Origin: Saprospiraceae bacterium | GTDB lineage: Bacteria; Bacteroidota; Bacteroidia; Chitinophagales; Saprospiraceae | Length of the DNA stretch: 64,000 nt | Direction of reading: 5' to 3' | Assembly: GCA_016715245.1 (NCBI GenBank) | Contig: JADKAS010000020.1 | Location: forward strand, 1-64,000 | In this document: positions 36,755 to 47,360 of the stretch, one piece after another | Layout: every line of letters starts with the position of its first letter | How positions within the stretch are numbered: position 1 is the first letter of the stretch | Program-made: the position numbers and the translations under genes | The notes under the pieces: generated by a model | What the model saw: the letters and a program-made list of their open reading frames with translations, nothing else | Told to the model about the DNA's origin: nothing | The model's database searches: none

Positions 36755-37492
36755 ATGGCTAAGTCAAAGGAACTTGATATTATTTATGAAGACGAATCAT
36801 TGATTTGCGTCAACAAACCGGCCGGATTATTGACGATTCCGGACAGATTTAATACCAACGCTCCCAGTGTTATTTCCATTTTGTCAAAACAATTTGAAAC
36901 CATTATTCCGGTGCACCGGCTGGACAAAAATACGTCAGGTGTTGTTTTATTTGCCAAGAGTGCCGAAATGCATAAAAAAATGTCTCTCCTATTTGAAAAC
37001 AGGGAAGTTGCCAAATATTACGTGGCTATTGTAGACGGCAGGGTAGTGCCAACAGAAGGAATTATCCACGCGCCACTTGCGGAATCCATGACCCAGAGAG
37101 GTAAAATGGTCATCAATAAAAGAGGTAAAGAGAGTACAACTGAATATAAGGTGATAACACAGTTTAAGCGGTTTGCCTATGTTTCTTTAAAACTTCTTAC
37201 AGGCAGAATGCATCAGATAAGGGTTCACATGCTTCATATAGGCCATCCTTTGGTCGTGGATCATTTGTATGGCAATCGGGAAAACCTGTGTCTTTCTGAA
37301 ATCAAACAAAAAAGATTTAACATAGGTAAATTTGAAGAAGAAAAACCTATTTTAATGAGGCAACCTCTTCACGCTCAAAGATTGGAGTTTATGCATCCTG
37401 ACAAGGAAGTTTTGGTAAAATGTGAAGCCGAATTGCCAAAAGATATGTTTGCGCTACTCAGGCAACTGGAAAAATGGGATGTGCTTAAATAA
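36755..37492 (+). CDS. RluA-family RNA pseudouridine synthase
   Basis: The 245-residue protein isomerises uridine to pseudouridine in rRNA or tRNA. The catalytic motif is V-H-R-L-D-K-N-T-S-G-V, with the nucleophilic Asp in R-L-D. It is preceded by L-I-C-V-N-K-P-A-G-L-L and followed by LLTGRMHQIRVHMLHIGHPL. No N-terminal S4 domain is present, so it is the short RluA/TruC-like form; the exact target site is not predictable. It lies 50 bases downstream of the RibF-GT2 reading frame. Confidence 0.92.
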   Translation: MAKSKELDIIYEDESLICVNKPAGLLTIPDRFNTNAPSVISILSKQFETIIPVHRLDKNTSGVVLFAKSAEMHKKMSLLFENREVAKYYVAIVDGRVVPTEGIIHAPLAESMTQRGKMVINKRGKESTTEYKVITQFKRFAYVSLKLLTGRMHQIRVHMLHIGHPLVVDHLYGNRENLCLSEIKQKRFNIGKFEEEKPILMRQPLHAQRLEFMHPDKEVLVKCEAELPKDMFALLRQLEKWDVLK

Positions 37493-38141
37493 AATTTATA
37501 TTTTACTTAGAGTTATGGTTTAAAAAAATAATCTTCAAGCCATTTTTTATATACTTAAAAATCTACTTTACTAATAAAAACTTCAAGGCTGCCCATAAAA
37601 CCCTTTTAGGAATTCTACTTCTTATATATAAGGGAGATGCTGGCGGTCAACTTTTCATCTGACTTTAAAACTAATGTAAACACTACTCAGATTATACGTT
37701 TTCATATTATCTCATCACCTTTCTTATTAGGAAATGGTGATATATAAAATATTTGGGTTCCAGCTTTTTTTATAAATTATTGATATATAATGGCCTTTTA
37801 CTCCAAAAGTTAGCATTTCCCCACAAACTATGATAGATCGCCCTTTGGATTTTGATTGGATTTTTCCAGGCATTCATCCTTTTTAAGAAAAATTTAATTT
37901 TTTTTTAATTTTTTTTAAAAAAAATATTTCAAACATTAATTTTTAGTTATGAAACACTTAAATATTAAGGAAAAAAATAATCTGTTTTCATATTAAAAAT
38001 AATGAAAATGTGAAAAACAAATTTGGTCTGATATTTGGTCTTGGTACATCGTGGATTTCGGGTCCGTGAACATCATAGCAGTTCACAAAACCCGGATAAA
38101 GCCAAATTTACACGAAACCCATTTTTATATTCGAAGTGAAT
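37493..38141. other. Long AT-rich leader region upstream of the giant exoprotein genes
   Basis: About 650 bases without a gene. It contains a perfect 12-base palindrome CTTATATATAAG (37621-37632), A/T homopolymer runs around 37890-37930, a direct repeat TTTGGTCT (38022-38029 and 38034-38041) and the stem-loop listed separately. The length and the structured end suggest a regulated 5' leader, but no TAnnTTTG element with a good partner was found. Confidence 0.5.
38059..38094 (+). promoter_or_regulatory. Stem-loop in the leader of the first giant exoprotein
   Basis: CGGGT (38059-38063) pairs with ACCCG (38090-38094) and GTGAAC (38066-38071) with GTTCAC (38081-38086), around a 9-base loop. It ends 47 bases before the ATG. 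No T-run follows, so it is not a simple terminator; it may protect the transcript or control translation. Confidence 0.5.
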
Positions 38142-41100
38142 ATGAAAGATTTTTATAAACATTTTATTAGCAATAACGAATTTTACAAAATCCATCAATC
38201 GATGAAGAGACCATTATTTACACAATCATTAAACCGAATCAAGGATTCCGGTTTGTATTCCATCCTGATCTTCGGGATGTTACTTTTTGTGGGATCGGGC
38301 AATCTGTTTGCTCAAGGACCGGGAAACCCCCTTGACGCCAGAACAAATCTTCCCATCGCAAGTTCTGAGTGTAATTGTTTGGACAATGCCACAACACCTT
38401 TAAATGGTGTTTCCAACGGGCAGTATTCCGAACAGATTATCATCAATCAAGCCCCACCTCCCGGACAAATGTGGACAATAATTTCCGCAACGGGATTTTA
38501 CAGTCCTAGTTCACCGGCGCCACCGGCTGCTCCTGTTTCATATATGTTAGGTACGTCGATACCGGAAACAGGTATGGGTACAGGTGTTTTTATTTTGTAC
38601 GGTATCCGGGTTTCAGGTCAGGCCTGGACGGTAGTTTTTACCGACGGTACCACACATTATACTATAAGCAGCCTGAACGCCTGTGCGTATCCTTCATTGG
38701 CATCGGTTGGTATATCAGGGCCCAGAAGTCTTTGTACGGCAGATGATGCAACTTATTCCATTTCTGCTCCCCTGGGAAATACGGATGATCTTTTCTGGAC
38801 AGTCGTCGGAGGTAATATTATCAATGGACAGGGAACAACTTCTATATCTGTAGCATGGCCGGGTACTCCTGGTGCAGGCTCAGTGACCGTTAGTGGTTTT
38901 CTAAGATCCTACCCAACACAGGTTGATCCATGTGAGTTTATAAATACCATCCAGGTATCCGTAGTCAATTCTGTAGCAGAGGTGATGGCTTGTAATAATC
39001 TGGTCAATATTTCAATGAATCCAAGTTGTGAAATGTATATCACGCCTGAGATGATTCTGCAGGATATGGATTATGACAATGATGCGTATGATGTTATCTT
39101 GACAGATTTGTCCAATAACCATAATATTCCATTGGGAACGCTGGGATATGGTTATATTAATAAAATCATCAAGGTAGAAATATTTAACGCCTGTAGCGGA
39201 AATTCCTGCTGGGGTTATGCCAAAATTGAAGACAAATCCATTCCTGATTTGATTTGTCCGGATGATGTTACCGTAGATTGTGACGAACCATTCGGACCTG
39301 CTGATATTGGTTATCCTTTTGGAATCGGCTTTAATACGGCCAATATTACTTCCCTTGGTGGTGGTCGTTACAAAGTGATCAATTTTGATCCTTGCAGCGA
39401 TATTACTGTTCAGTATGTAGATGCTGTGGTATTTAATAATTGCAGCAACCCTTTCAGCAGTGTGATCACCAGAACATGGTTGGCAACTGATAATTCAGGA
39501 AACACAACAACTTGTTCTCATGTCATCAACGTAAGGAGAGCATTGTTGAGCGGTGTAACATTCCCGAGCAATTATGATGATGTCCTTGGGCCAAATCCAA
39601 GTATCGAGGCTTGTAGCAATTATCCCACTTTCCCGGCTACCCATGAATATTTCGGGCACCCTCATCCTGACTTTACGGGTTATCCTCAGGGTATAATTTG
39701 CCTTAGTGCGACGGTGGATTACACAGATACCAAGCTCGGAAAATGTGGAGATAAATCATTCAAGATATTAAGGAGATGGAGAGTAATAGATCATTGTACT
39801 CCTCCTCCTGCAGGAATATTAAATTATACCCAAACGATAACGGTAATGGACAGAACGCCACCGGCACTTGTGGGCATAGATGAATTTGAAGTTGGAACAA
39901 GTACCTTCGTGTGTGGTGGTATCATTGATTTACCCCCTTTGACACTGTCGACACCTGAATGTTCCACCTGGGATTATACCGTTGCTTACAAACCTGCAGA
40001 TTCTGCAGGTGCTCCAACAGGGAATTTTATAACTACCGGTGTGGTAAGATTGACAAACGGCAATTACAGAATAAATAGTGTCATTACAGGTTTTCCAAGA
40101 GTTTGGATCAGATATACAGCTACCGATGCATGTGGAAACAGTTCATTTATAGAGACGGAAGTTGATATTATTGATACGGAAAGGCCGGTACCGGTTTGTG
40201 ATAAAAATTCAGTAGTTTCTCTTGGAGAAGATGGAATGGCATTTGCAGGCGTCGGAACATTTGACGACGGCAGCTGGGACAATTGTGGAATATATGATAT
40301 GAAAGTGGCCAGAATGGATGCTTCCACCTGTACAGATACAGAGTTCAGAGATGAAGTTAAATTCTGTTGTTCGGACATCGGAACCAAAGTAAGAGTGATA
40401 TTAAGAATTACTGACTTATCCGACAATCAAAACGAATGTATGGTTGAAACAGAAGTTCAGGACAACATCCCACCTGTTTGGATTAATTTTCCCAGAAACT
40501 TATCCTTTGATTGTTCAGATGATTTGTCAGATACAACCAGATTCGGGATTCCACTTGCCGAGGACAATTGTAACGTCGCCTTAAAAGTGAGAACAGAAGA
40601 CAGAAGAAATGAATGTGGAACTGGTGAAATCTGGAGAATCTGGACAGCCACGGACAATTACAATAATTCAATAGAACGAACGCAGATAATAACCGTAAGA
40701 GACAATACACCTTTTGTAAGAGGAAATATTTCCTTCCCGATGGGACCTGTCACTATCAACGGATGTACGTCAAAACCAGTATTGCCTGAAGACCTTCCTG
40801 CGGGAAGAAGAAGACCTACATGGAGCGGTGATGATTGTGCACAGGTGGCAGCTGATTACGAAGATGTTATCTTCCAGTATACCAATGAAGCTTGTGTGAA
40901 AATCCTTCGAAAATGGACAGTCATCGACTGGTGTCAGCGCGATGATGTAAACCCTCTATTACCAAAATCATGGTCTGAATTCCAGGTAATCATGGTAAAT
41001 GACAATCAGGGGCCAACCATTACTTTTGGTCACAGACCTGCTGATCTGACAGTTACACCTGTAGGTGTATGTACTGCCAATGTGAGCGTAACCGCCCGTG

Positions 41101-42860
41101 CGAACGATGTTTGTACAGCAGAAAATAAACTGGTTTGGACCTGGGCAATTGACCTGGGTAATAACAATAGTGTTGATTTTTCTGGAAATGGTAATTCCAT
41201 CAACAGAACTTTCCAATACGGAACACACAAAATTACCTGGACGGTAAAAGATGAATGTGGCAATACCAGAACGGAACCCAATGTCTTTACACTAGTGGAC
41301 ACTAAACCTCCAACACCATATTGTATAACTGATATAGTGACCGTCATAATGCCTTCTACAGAAAATGTAACCATCTGGGCTTCTGATTATGACCTTGGAT
41401 CTTTGGACAATTGTACTGCCGTAACGGCTTCTTTTAGCCCGACCAACAGAAACATGATTTCAAGAACCATTACTTGCGATGAAATGACAGAAAGTACAAC
41501 TGAGTTCAACATAAAAGTATATTTTATTGATGTGCAAGGTAATTCAGATTTTTGTACGGTCAAACTTCATGTACAGGATAATAACAATACCTGTGGACTT
41601 GATGCAAACGGAGGAGGTCCTTCGCAAAGAATTAATATTTCAGGTAATGTATTTCAATCCAACATGATGCCAATGGAAGATATTGATATTCAATTGAATG
41701 CAGATCTTCCTGAGTTTCCGCTTTCAAAATCAACCAATCTTGACGGAAACTTTGTATTCTCTAATCTCGCAAAAGATAATGATTACATTGTCAATCCGAT
41801 TTTGAATAAGGACCATGATAATGGTGTTTCCACACTTGACCTGGTACTGATACAAAGACATATCTTGGGAATTGAATTTTTAAACAGCCCTTACAAAGTT
41901 ATTGCATCTGATGTGACCAACGATATGAAGGTAAATACCTTAGACCTGGTAGAATTGAGAAAAGTGATTCTTGGTGTACAGGATGAATTTTCAAATAACA
42001 ACAGCTGGAGATTTGCAGAGACTTCTCAGACCATGGATCCTAAATTTCCTTTCCCGTTCATTGAAAAGATGAAAATGTCAAAACTTGATTACAGCATCGG
42101 AGGGATTGATTTTATAGGTGTAAAAGTAGGTGATGTCAATGAATCTGTAAAGATGAATGCCAAATCCAATGAAGTTGATACGAGATCAGTTACTTCACTG
42201 AGTCAAAACAAAATAACAGGAAAGGCTGGAGAAATTGTTGAGGTTACCATCGGATCTGAGGAAATTCAGAAATTATTTGGATGGCAGATGTCATTGTACC
42301 TTCCTGCAGAAATAGGGTCTTTCGAAGATATTTACTCGAACACACTCAGACTGGGTGAAGACAATGTTGCATGGAATCAATCTGATGCCGGTATATTGAA
42401 TATAAGTTGGAATTCACAAAATGAAACCGACCTTGTATCCGATGCCATCACCATAAAGGTAAAATTGAATAAGGACATTAACAATACTCAATTGCTTGGT
42501 TTGCTGGACGGTGGATTGAATCCTGAAATCTATACACAAGAGGGCAATACCGTAAAAGCTAAACCTTTCAGATTTACTTCATCAGAAACTGTTTTGGAAG
42601 AATTTGAATTGTTCCAGAACGTACCGAATCCATTCTCCGGAAAAACAACGATAGGTTTCCATTTGCCACAGGAAAGTGATGTAACTATAACCGTCTACGA
42701 TGTGACGGGTAAAGTATTGCTTACTCAATCTGCATTTTATGGCAAAGGAAGACATAATGTTGACATTGACATTCAAAGAATGGGAATAGACGGATTATTG
42801 TACTACAGATTGGATACAAAAACCAATTCTGCCGTCAAACGAATGATTGCCATTAAATAA
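38142..42860 (+). CDS. Giant T9SS surface protein with HYR-like repeats, dockerin-like and cohesin-like domains
   Basis: The ATG at 38142 gives about 1572 residues with a long signal region ending N-L-F-A-Q (about residue 64); a shorter signal from the Met at 38202 is also possible. Residues about 70-1150 hold Cys-rich Ig/HYR-like repeats with recurring D-N-C, R-x-W-x-A-T-D and I-T-V-x-D motifs. Residues 1165-1220 resemble a carboxypeptidase-regulatory domain. A dockerin-like pair follows at about 1225-1285 (DNGVSTLDLVLIQRHILG and MKVNTLDLVELRKVILG), a cohesin-like domain at about 1358-1475, and a Por sorting tail from about 1488 (N-V-P-N-P-F, YDVTGKVLL). It should be secreted by the type IX system and attached to the cell surface, probably as an adhesin. 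The next gene is a paralogue. Confidence 0.88.
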   Translation: MKDFYKHFISNNEFYKIHQSMKRPLFTQSLNRIKDSGLYSILIFGMLLFVGSGNLFAQGPGNPLDARTNLPIASSECNCLDNATTPLNGVSNGQYSEQIIINQAPPPGQMWTIISATGFYSPSSPAPPAAPVSYMLGTSIPETGMGTGVFILYGIRVSGQAWTVVFTDGTTHYTISSLNACAYPSLASVGISGPRSLCTADDATYSISAPLGNTDDLFWTVVGGNIINGQGTTSISVAWPGTPGAGSVTVSGFLRSYPTQVDPCEFINTIQVSVVNSVAEVMACNNLVNISMNPSCEMYITPEMILQDMDYDNDAYDVILTDLSNNHNIPLGTLGYGYINKIIKVEIFNACSGNSCWGYAKIEDKSIPDLICPDDVTVDCDEPFGPADIGYPFGIGFNTANITSLGGGRYKVINFDPCSDITVQYVDAVVFNNCSNPFSSVITRTWLATDNSGNTTTCSHVINVRRALLSGVTFPSNYDDVLGPNPSIEACSNYPTFPATHEYFGHPHPDFTGYPQGIICLSATVDYTDTKLGKCGDKSFKILRRWRVIDHCTPPPAGILNYTQTITVMDRTPPALVGIDEFEVGTSTFVCGGIIDLPPLTLSTPECSTWDYTVAYKPADSAGAPTGNFITTGVVRLTNGNYRINSVITGFPRVWIRYTATDACGNSSFIETEVDIIDTERPVPVCDKNSVVSLGEDGMAFAGVGTFDDGSWDNCGIYDMKVARMDASTCTDTEFRDEVKFCCSDIGTKVRVILRITDLSDNQNECMVETEVQDNIPPVWINFPRNLSFDCSDDLSDTTRFGIPLAEDNCNVALKVRTEDRRNECGTGEIWRIWTATDNYNNSIERTQIITVRDNTPFVRGNISFPMGPVTINGCTSKPVLPEDLPAGRRRPTWSGDDCAQVAADYEDVIFQYTNEACVKILRKWTVIDWCQRDDVNPLLPKSWSEFQVIMVNDNQGPTITFGHRPADLTVTPVGVCTANVSVTARANDVCTAENKLVWTWAIDLGNNNSVDFSGNGNSINRTFQYGTHKITWTVKDECGNTRTEPNVFTLVDTKPPTPYCITDIVTVIMPSTENVTIWASDYDLGSLDNCTAVTASFSPTNRNMISRTITCDEMTESTTEFNIKVYFIDVQGNSDFCTVKLHVQDNNNTCGLDANGGGPSQRINISGNVFQSNMMPMEDIDIQLNADLPEFPLSKSTNLDGNFVFSNLAKDNDYIVNPILNKDHDNGVSTLDLVLIQRHILGIEFLNSPYKVIASDVTNDMKVNTLDLVELRKVILGVQDEFSNNNSWRFAETSQTMDPKFPFPFIEKMKMSKLDYSIGGIDFIGVKVGDVNESVKMNAKSNEVDTRSVTSLSQNKITGKAGEIVEVTIGSEEIQKLFGWQMSLYLPAEIGSFEDIYSNTLRLGEDNVAWNQSDAGILNISWNSQNETDLVSDAITIKVKLNKDINNTQLLGLLDGGLNPEIYTQEGNTVKAKPFRFTSSETVLEEFELFQNVPNPFSGKTTIGFHLPQESDVTITVYDVTGKVLLTQSAFYGKGRHNVDIDIQRMGIDGLLYYRLDTKTNSAVKRMIAIK

Positions 42861-42873
42861 TAATTAAAATAAA

Positions 42874-42921
42874 GGTACACACAAGGAGGTTTTTACCTCG
42901 CTGACAGCCCCTTGCGTGTAC
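42874..42921 (+). promoter_or_regulatory. Nested hairpin between the two giant paralogues
   Basis: An outer stem (GTACACACAAGG with CCTTGCGTGTAC, one mismatch) encloses an inner hairpin GAGGT/ACCTC. It starts 14 bases after the first stop codon. Only A/T-mixed sequence follows, so partial termination or an mRNA-processing or stability element setting the ratio of the two products is more likely than full termination. Confidence 0.55.
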
Positions 42922-43020
42922 TTATTAAAAAATAAATCAAGGATTCATTTTTATAAACACCATATTAATTTACTGAAAATGAGAATTTTAACACTTGCTA
43001 AACTTATAAATTTATCAAAG

Positions 43021-46000
43021 ATGATGAATCGGAGTAAGCATTCAATAAAAACAATTGTGATGTTCATGATGGGAATCATGTATACATTCACTACATCTGC
43101 CCAGGTGGATTGCAATTCTATCATGGTATGTAATGATGGCGTGCAGATTTCTCTGGATGACAATTGTTCCGTTCCTGTTGTAGCCAGTTTGATACTGGAG
43201 GCCCAGGCATATTCGGATGCAATGTATACCGTAGAAGTTAGAACGCCAAATGGTACCATTGTACCCGGAGCCATCGTTACGAAGGATCACATTGGCATGA
43301 ATCTTCAGGTAAAGGTTACCTTAAACGGTTGTCCAAATTCCTGCTGGGGGTATGCTTTGATAGAGGATAAACTTGCTCCGATTATTGAGACTTGTCCATG
43401 TACAGAAGCTTTAACTTCACTTTCAGGAACAGTAACCTCCGGGCCGACGTACAACAGACCTCAAACCAATGGTTGTGCGGTATTTGACCTCAATAATATT
43501 TACACTCTGGATACATTTGCCATTACACAAAGTGCTACAGTAACGCTGACTTTAGGTAATGCGCTGACAAGAATTTCTTTGTATTCTGGTACTTTTAATC
43601 CGCTAGCCCCTTGTACGAACCTGGTGGCTACCAACCTGACTACTATTACAGCGGCATTATTTTCCGCTACTAATTATATTGTAGTTATTAGTTCAGTGGG
43701 CGTGAGTGTTCCTCCAACCGGAGAACCTTACAATATTACCATGTCCAGTACAGCCGGAAGTATTATAGGCTCAACAGCTACCTCTCTTTGTGTGGTTACT
43801 TGTGCGAATGAAGCTTCATTCCTCAACCAAACAGCCAACAATGCACAAAACAGACCGGTTTTCAGAGACAATTGTGACAATACAACATTGACTTATGCAA
43901 AATATGATATAGTTGAAAAATTGCCATGTAGTGCAGCTTTTGGTAAAAAGATCACCAGACAATGGACGGTTAAAGACAGACAAGGAAATACCGTAATTAA
44001 AGAGCAGGTGTTTTATATCCAGAAAGGTGATATTAATTTGATTACCTGGCCGAGAAATTACGACAATATGGATCTTCCGGCATTTACATGTACCAATGCA
44101 CCTGCGTTGGATGAAGAAGGATTTCCTTTGATTTCAGTGACTGGCAGACCTCAGGGAATCGATTGTTCGAATTTTCAGTACTATCATGAAGATTTAAAAT
44201 TTGAAATATGTGGTGGTGCATACAAAGTACTCAGACAATGGTTTGTCATCGACTGGTGTACCGGTGCGGAAGCAAGTCGTAATCAAATTATAAAAGTAGT
44301 GGATGACAGACCTATTATCTGTGTTTCTCAACCTGACTTTTATTATGAAGCTAAAACAGATCCAAATAAATGTACCGGTAGTTTTAAAGTTCCACCTCCA
44401 ACAGTAGAGTTAGAATGTAGTGAATGGACGTATACTGTCGGGTATAAATTAAGATCTCCTTCAGGATTACCATTTGAAAATCCGATTTTTACCAATATAA
44501 CCGGCAATGCAACCACAGGTTATACTATTTCCGGACTTCCTCAGGATACTTCATGGATCGTTTATTTTATTGAAGATGCTTGTGGAAATACAGGAATGTG
44601 TTTTACAGAAGTGGTTGTAAAAGATCTTCAGCCACCAACGGCCATCTGTGAAGGTACCACCACCATAGCTATTTCATTTGATGGGTGGGCAAAATTATAT
44701 GCAACATCTCTTGATGACCATAGCTTGGACAATTGCGAACTTGATTATTTTGAAATCAGAAGAAAAACAACAACGTGTGCCGGATTTGCGAGTGATCTTG
44801 AATTTGGAGAGTACGTCAACTTCTGTTGTGCAGATATAACCAATCCTTCTTCCTTCGTAAAAGTACAGTTGAAAGTATGGGACAAAGCCGGTAATTACAA
44901 TATTTGTGAGGCAGACGTTCAGGTTCAGGACAAGGTCAGACCAACCCTTACGTGTCCGCCACCGGCCGTACTTAATTGTGGTCAGGATCACTTAAACCTT
45001 GACCTTACAGGAAGACCAACTATATTTAATGATAATTGTAATGTTGACATAACGACTACTCCTCCGGGTGCTCTCGGAAGTTGTGGGTTAGGTACCGTCA
45101 CAAGAGTATGGACAGCCAGAGACCCTCAAGGTAATTCTATAAGCTGTAATCAGTCTATTACCGTAAGGGACCTTGTACCTTTTAACGGAAATGTTAATGT
45201 TGCCTGGCCGGCAGATGTATCTGTTTCTTCCTGTGATCTTGATGATGCTACACCTGAAGCTTTGGAAAGTTTTCCGGAAGCAAGTAATACAGATTGTGCC
45301 AATATTGCCATATCCAAAACAGATCAGGTTTTTTACGAAACGCCTGAAGCATGTATCAAAATTTTACGTACCTGGAGAGTGATAAACTGGTGCAACTACG
45401 ATCCGGTGAGTGGTCCTCTTTGGGAAAGAACACAAACCATTAAATTAATGGGAAGTGATGCACCAAGATTTACTACCCCTTGCGATGATATCACAATAGA
45501 TGACACAGATAATGATTGTCAGCAAAGAGTTACTCTTTCTGCAACGGCAGAGGATGCTTGTACTGATGCAAATAACATTCGATACAGATGGAGCATTGAC
45601 AGAGGTAATAACACCTCTATTGATACCAGTGGAAATGGTAATAATTTATCACTGATACTGCCTGTAGGCATTCACAGAGTTAATTTTTACGCTACCAACC
45701 GTTGTAAAGTGGAAAGACTTTGTACATACAGAATTACGGTTAGAGACAGAAAGGCACCAACCCCTATTTGTTACCGTGAAATCGTTTGGGTATTGGAAGA
45801 AGGTCCTGGCAATCAGGGTACAGCTGAAGTATGGGCAAGTGATTTTAACCTCAAGAGTGAAGACAATTGTGATCTTATGTCTGAATTGAGATATTCATTT
45901 AATGCTGCCGGCAACCAACCATCCAGAACATTTACATGTGCGGATGTTCTAAACGGACAAGTAGCAAGAATTCCATTGGAAATGTACGTAAGAGATAAGT

Positions 46001-47331
46001 CAAACAATTCCGATCATTGTGATGTATTCCTCATTCTTCAGGATTCTCCATTGAGAGACCTGTGTGATGACGTAGAAGATTTACTTCCTAATGTTTCAGG
46101 TAGAATAGCTACTTATCTGGAAGATGGTTTGGAAAATACCGAAGTTGGTTTGGTAAATATGGTCAATGCAGCGTCTGCTAAAAGCATGACAAACCAGGAA
46201 GGTTCATATCAGTTTCACGGTGTAAGTACTTTCGACCCTAAAACAATAGATGCTTTTAAAAATGACGACGCAAACAACGGTGTCTCTACATTGGACTTAG
46301 TTCTGATTCAAAGACACATCCTGGGCATTACTCCATTCCAAACTCCATATCAATTACTTGCAGCAGATATTAATAATTCAAGATCAGTAAATACAAGTGA
46401 CCTTGTATTACTTAGAAAACTTATACTAGGTACCACCGAAAAGTTTGAAAACAATACATCATGGAGGTTTATTCCTCAGGGATACCAGTTTATTGACCCT
46501 GCGTTCCCATATGACTTCCCTTCAAGAGTTGATATTGACTCTTTGTTTGAAGACAAGTCCAACGTTGATTTTACAGCGGTAAAAGTGGGTGATGTCAACT
46601 TCTCTGCAGTGGTAAATGTAAGAACGTTGGAAGCTGAAACCAGAAATAAAGGTATTACGCTCCTTATGGATGAAAAATCTTATTCTGCCGGTCAGAAAAT
46701 TTCCATCCCGGTAAAAGTTGGAGAAAATGTTCAGACTTTCGGAACACAGTTTGCCTTGACTTTTGATCCTTCTACTTTAACATTTGAAGGTTTGAAAGGT
46801 AATCTGATGAATATTTCCAAGGACAATATTAATGCTTCAAACGCTGACAAGGGAATAGTTCTCGTCAGTTATGACCAGGCAAAGGGGTTGGATGTCAAGG
46901 CCAATGAAACCTTGTTTACCATGGAATTTACAGCAAAAACAAATACAGACAACAACAACATTCAGCTGCAGTCCGAAAAGCTAAAAGCAGAATGGTATGA
47001 TGTGGACGGAAATGTATATGCTGTTTCACTTGGATTTACACAAAAAGGTTATACAGGTACCAACGAAAATCAATTGATGCAAAATGAACCTAACCCGTTC
47101 TCTTTGAGTACAAAAATAACATATGAGTTGAAAAATACAGCCAATGTAAGTATCACCGTATTTGATATGAGTGGAAGAAAAGTATTTGCCTCTACAACAG
47201 AAAATGTTGAAAAAGGAACACATACTCTTCAGATTCATGCGGATCAATTGGGTAATCAGACAGGAATGTTCTATTACACTATTGAAGCAGGTGAGTTTAA
47301 AGCCACTAAAAAAATGATTTTAATCGAGTAA
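43021..47331 (+). CDS. Second giant T9SS surface protein, paralogue of the preceding gene
   Basis: The ATG at 43021 gives a normal signal peptide (MMNRSKHSIKTIVMFMMG...TTSAQ); in-frame ATGs at 42979 and earlier would lengthen it. The 1436-residue product has the same plan as its neighbour: Cys-rich Ig/HYR-like repeats to about residue 1020, a regulatory-like domain (VSGRIATYLEDGL), a dockerin-like pair at about 1080-1140 (NNGVSTLDLVLIQRHILG, SVNTSDLVLLRKLILG), a cohesin-like domain at about 1210-1335 (SAGQKISIPVKVGENVQTFG, F-A-L-T-F-D-P) and a Por tail (N-E-P-N-P-F, FDMSGRKVF, MILIE). An insertion near residues 120-260 resembles a carbohydrate-binding or jelly-roll domain. Tandem duplication of an ancestral gene is evident. 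It is probably a surface adhesin or filament. Confidence 0.88.
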   Translation: MMNRSKHSIKTIVMFMMGIMYTFTTSAQVDCNSIMVCNDGVQISLDDNCSVPVVASLILEAQAYSDAMYTVEVRTPNGTIVPGAIVTKDHIGMNLQVKVTLNGCPNSCWGYALIEDKLAPIIETCPCTEALTSLSGTVTSGPTYNRPQTNGCAVFDLNNIYTLDTFAITQSATVTLTLGNALTRISLYSGTFNPLAPCTNLVATNLTTITAALFSATNYIVVISSVGVSVPPTGEPYNITMSSTAGSIIGSTATSLCVVTCANEASFLNQTANNAQNRPVFRDNCDNTTLTYAKYDIVEKLPCSAAFGKKITRQWTVKDRQGNTVIKEQVFYIQKGDINLITWPRNYDNMDLPAFTCTNAPALDEEGFPLISVTGRPQGIDCSNFQYYHEDLKFEICGGAYKVLRQWFVIDWCTGAEASRNQIIKVVDDRPIICVSQPDFYYEAKTDPNKCTGSFKVPPPTVELECSEWTYTVGYKLRSPSGLPFENPIFTNITGNATTGYTISGLPQDTSWIVYFIEDACGNTGMCFTEVVVKDLQPPTAICEGTTTIAISFDGWAKLYATSLDDHSLDNCELDYFEIRRKTTTCAGFASDLEFGEYVNFCCADITNPSSFVKVQLKVWDKAGNYNICEADVQVQDKVRPTLTCPPPAVLNCGQDHLNLDLTGRPTIFNDNCNVDITTTPPGALGSCGLGTVTRVWTARDPQGNSISCNQSITVRDLVPFNGNVNVAWPADVSVSSCDLDDATPEALESFPEASNTDCANIAISKTDQVFYETPEACIKILRTWRVINWCNYDPVSGPLWERTQTIKLMGSDAPRFTTPCDDITIDDTDNDCQQRVTLSATAEDACTDANNIRYRWSIDRGNNTSIDTSGNGNNLSLILPVGIHRVNFYATNRCKVERLCTYRITVRDRKAPTPICYREIVWVLEEGPGNQGTAEVWASDFNLKSEDNCDLMSELRYSFNAAGNQPSRTFTCADVLNGQVARIPLEMYVRDKSNNSDHCDVFLILQDSPLRDLCDDVEDLLPNVSGRIATYLEDGLENTEVGLVNMVNAASAKSMTNQEGSYQFHGVSTFDPKTIDAFKNDDANNGVSTLDLVLIQRHILGITPFQTPYQLLAADINNSRSVNTSDLVLLRKLILGTTEKFENNTSWRFIPQGYQFIDPAFPYDFPSRVDIDSLFEDKSNVDFTAVKVGDVNFSAVVNVRTLEAETRNKGITLLMDEKSYSAGQKISIPVKVGENVQTFGTQFALTFDPSTLTFEGLKGNLMNISKDNINASNADKGIVLVSYDQAKGLDVKANETLFTMEFTAKTNTDNNNIQLQSEKLKAEWYDVDGNVYAVSLGFTQKGYTGTNENQLMQNEPNPFSLSTKITYELKNTANVSITVFDMSGRKVFASTTENVEKGTHTLQIHADQLGNQTGMFYYTIEAGEFKATKKMILIE

Positions 47332-47360
47332 TGTGTTTATAAAATGATTCTGGGTTTTAC

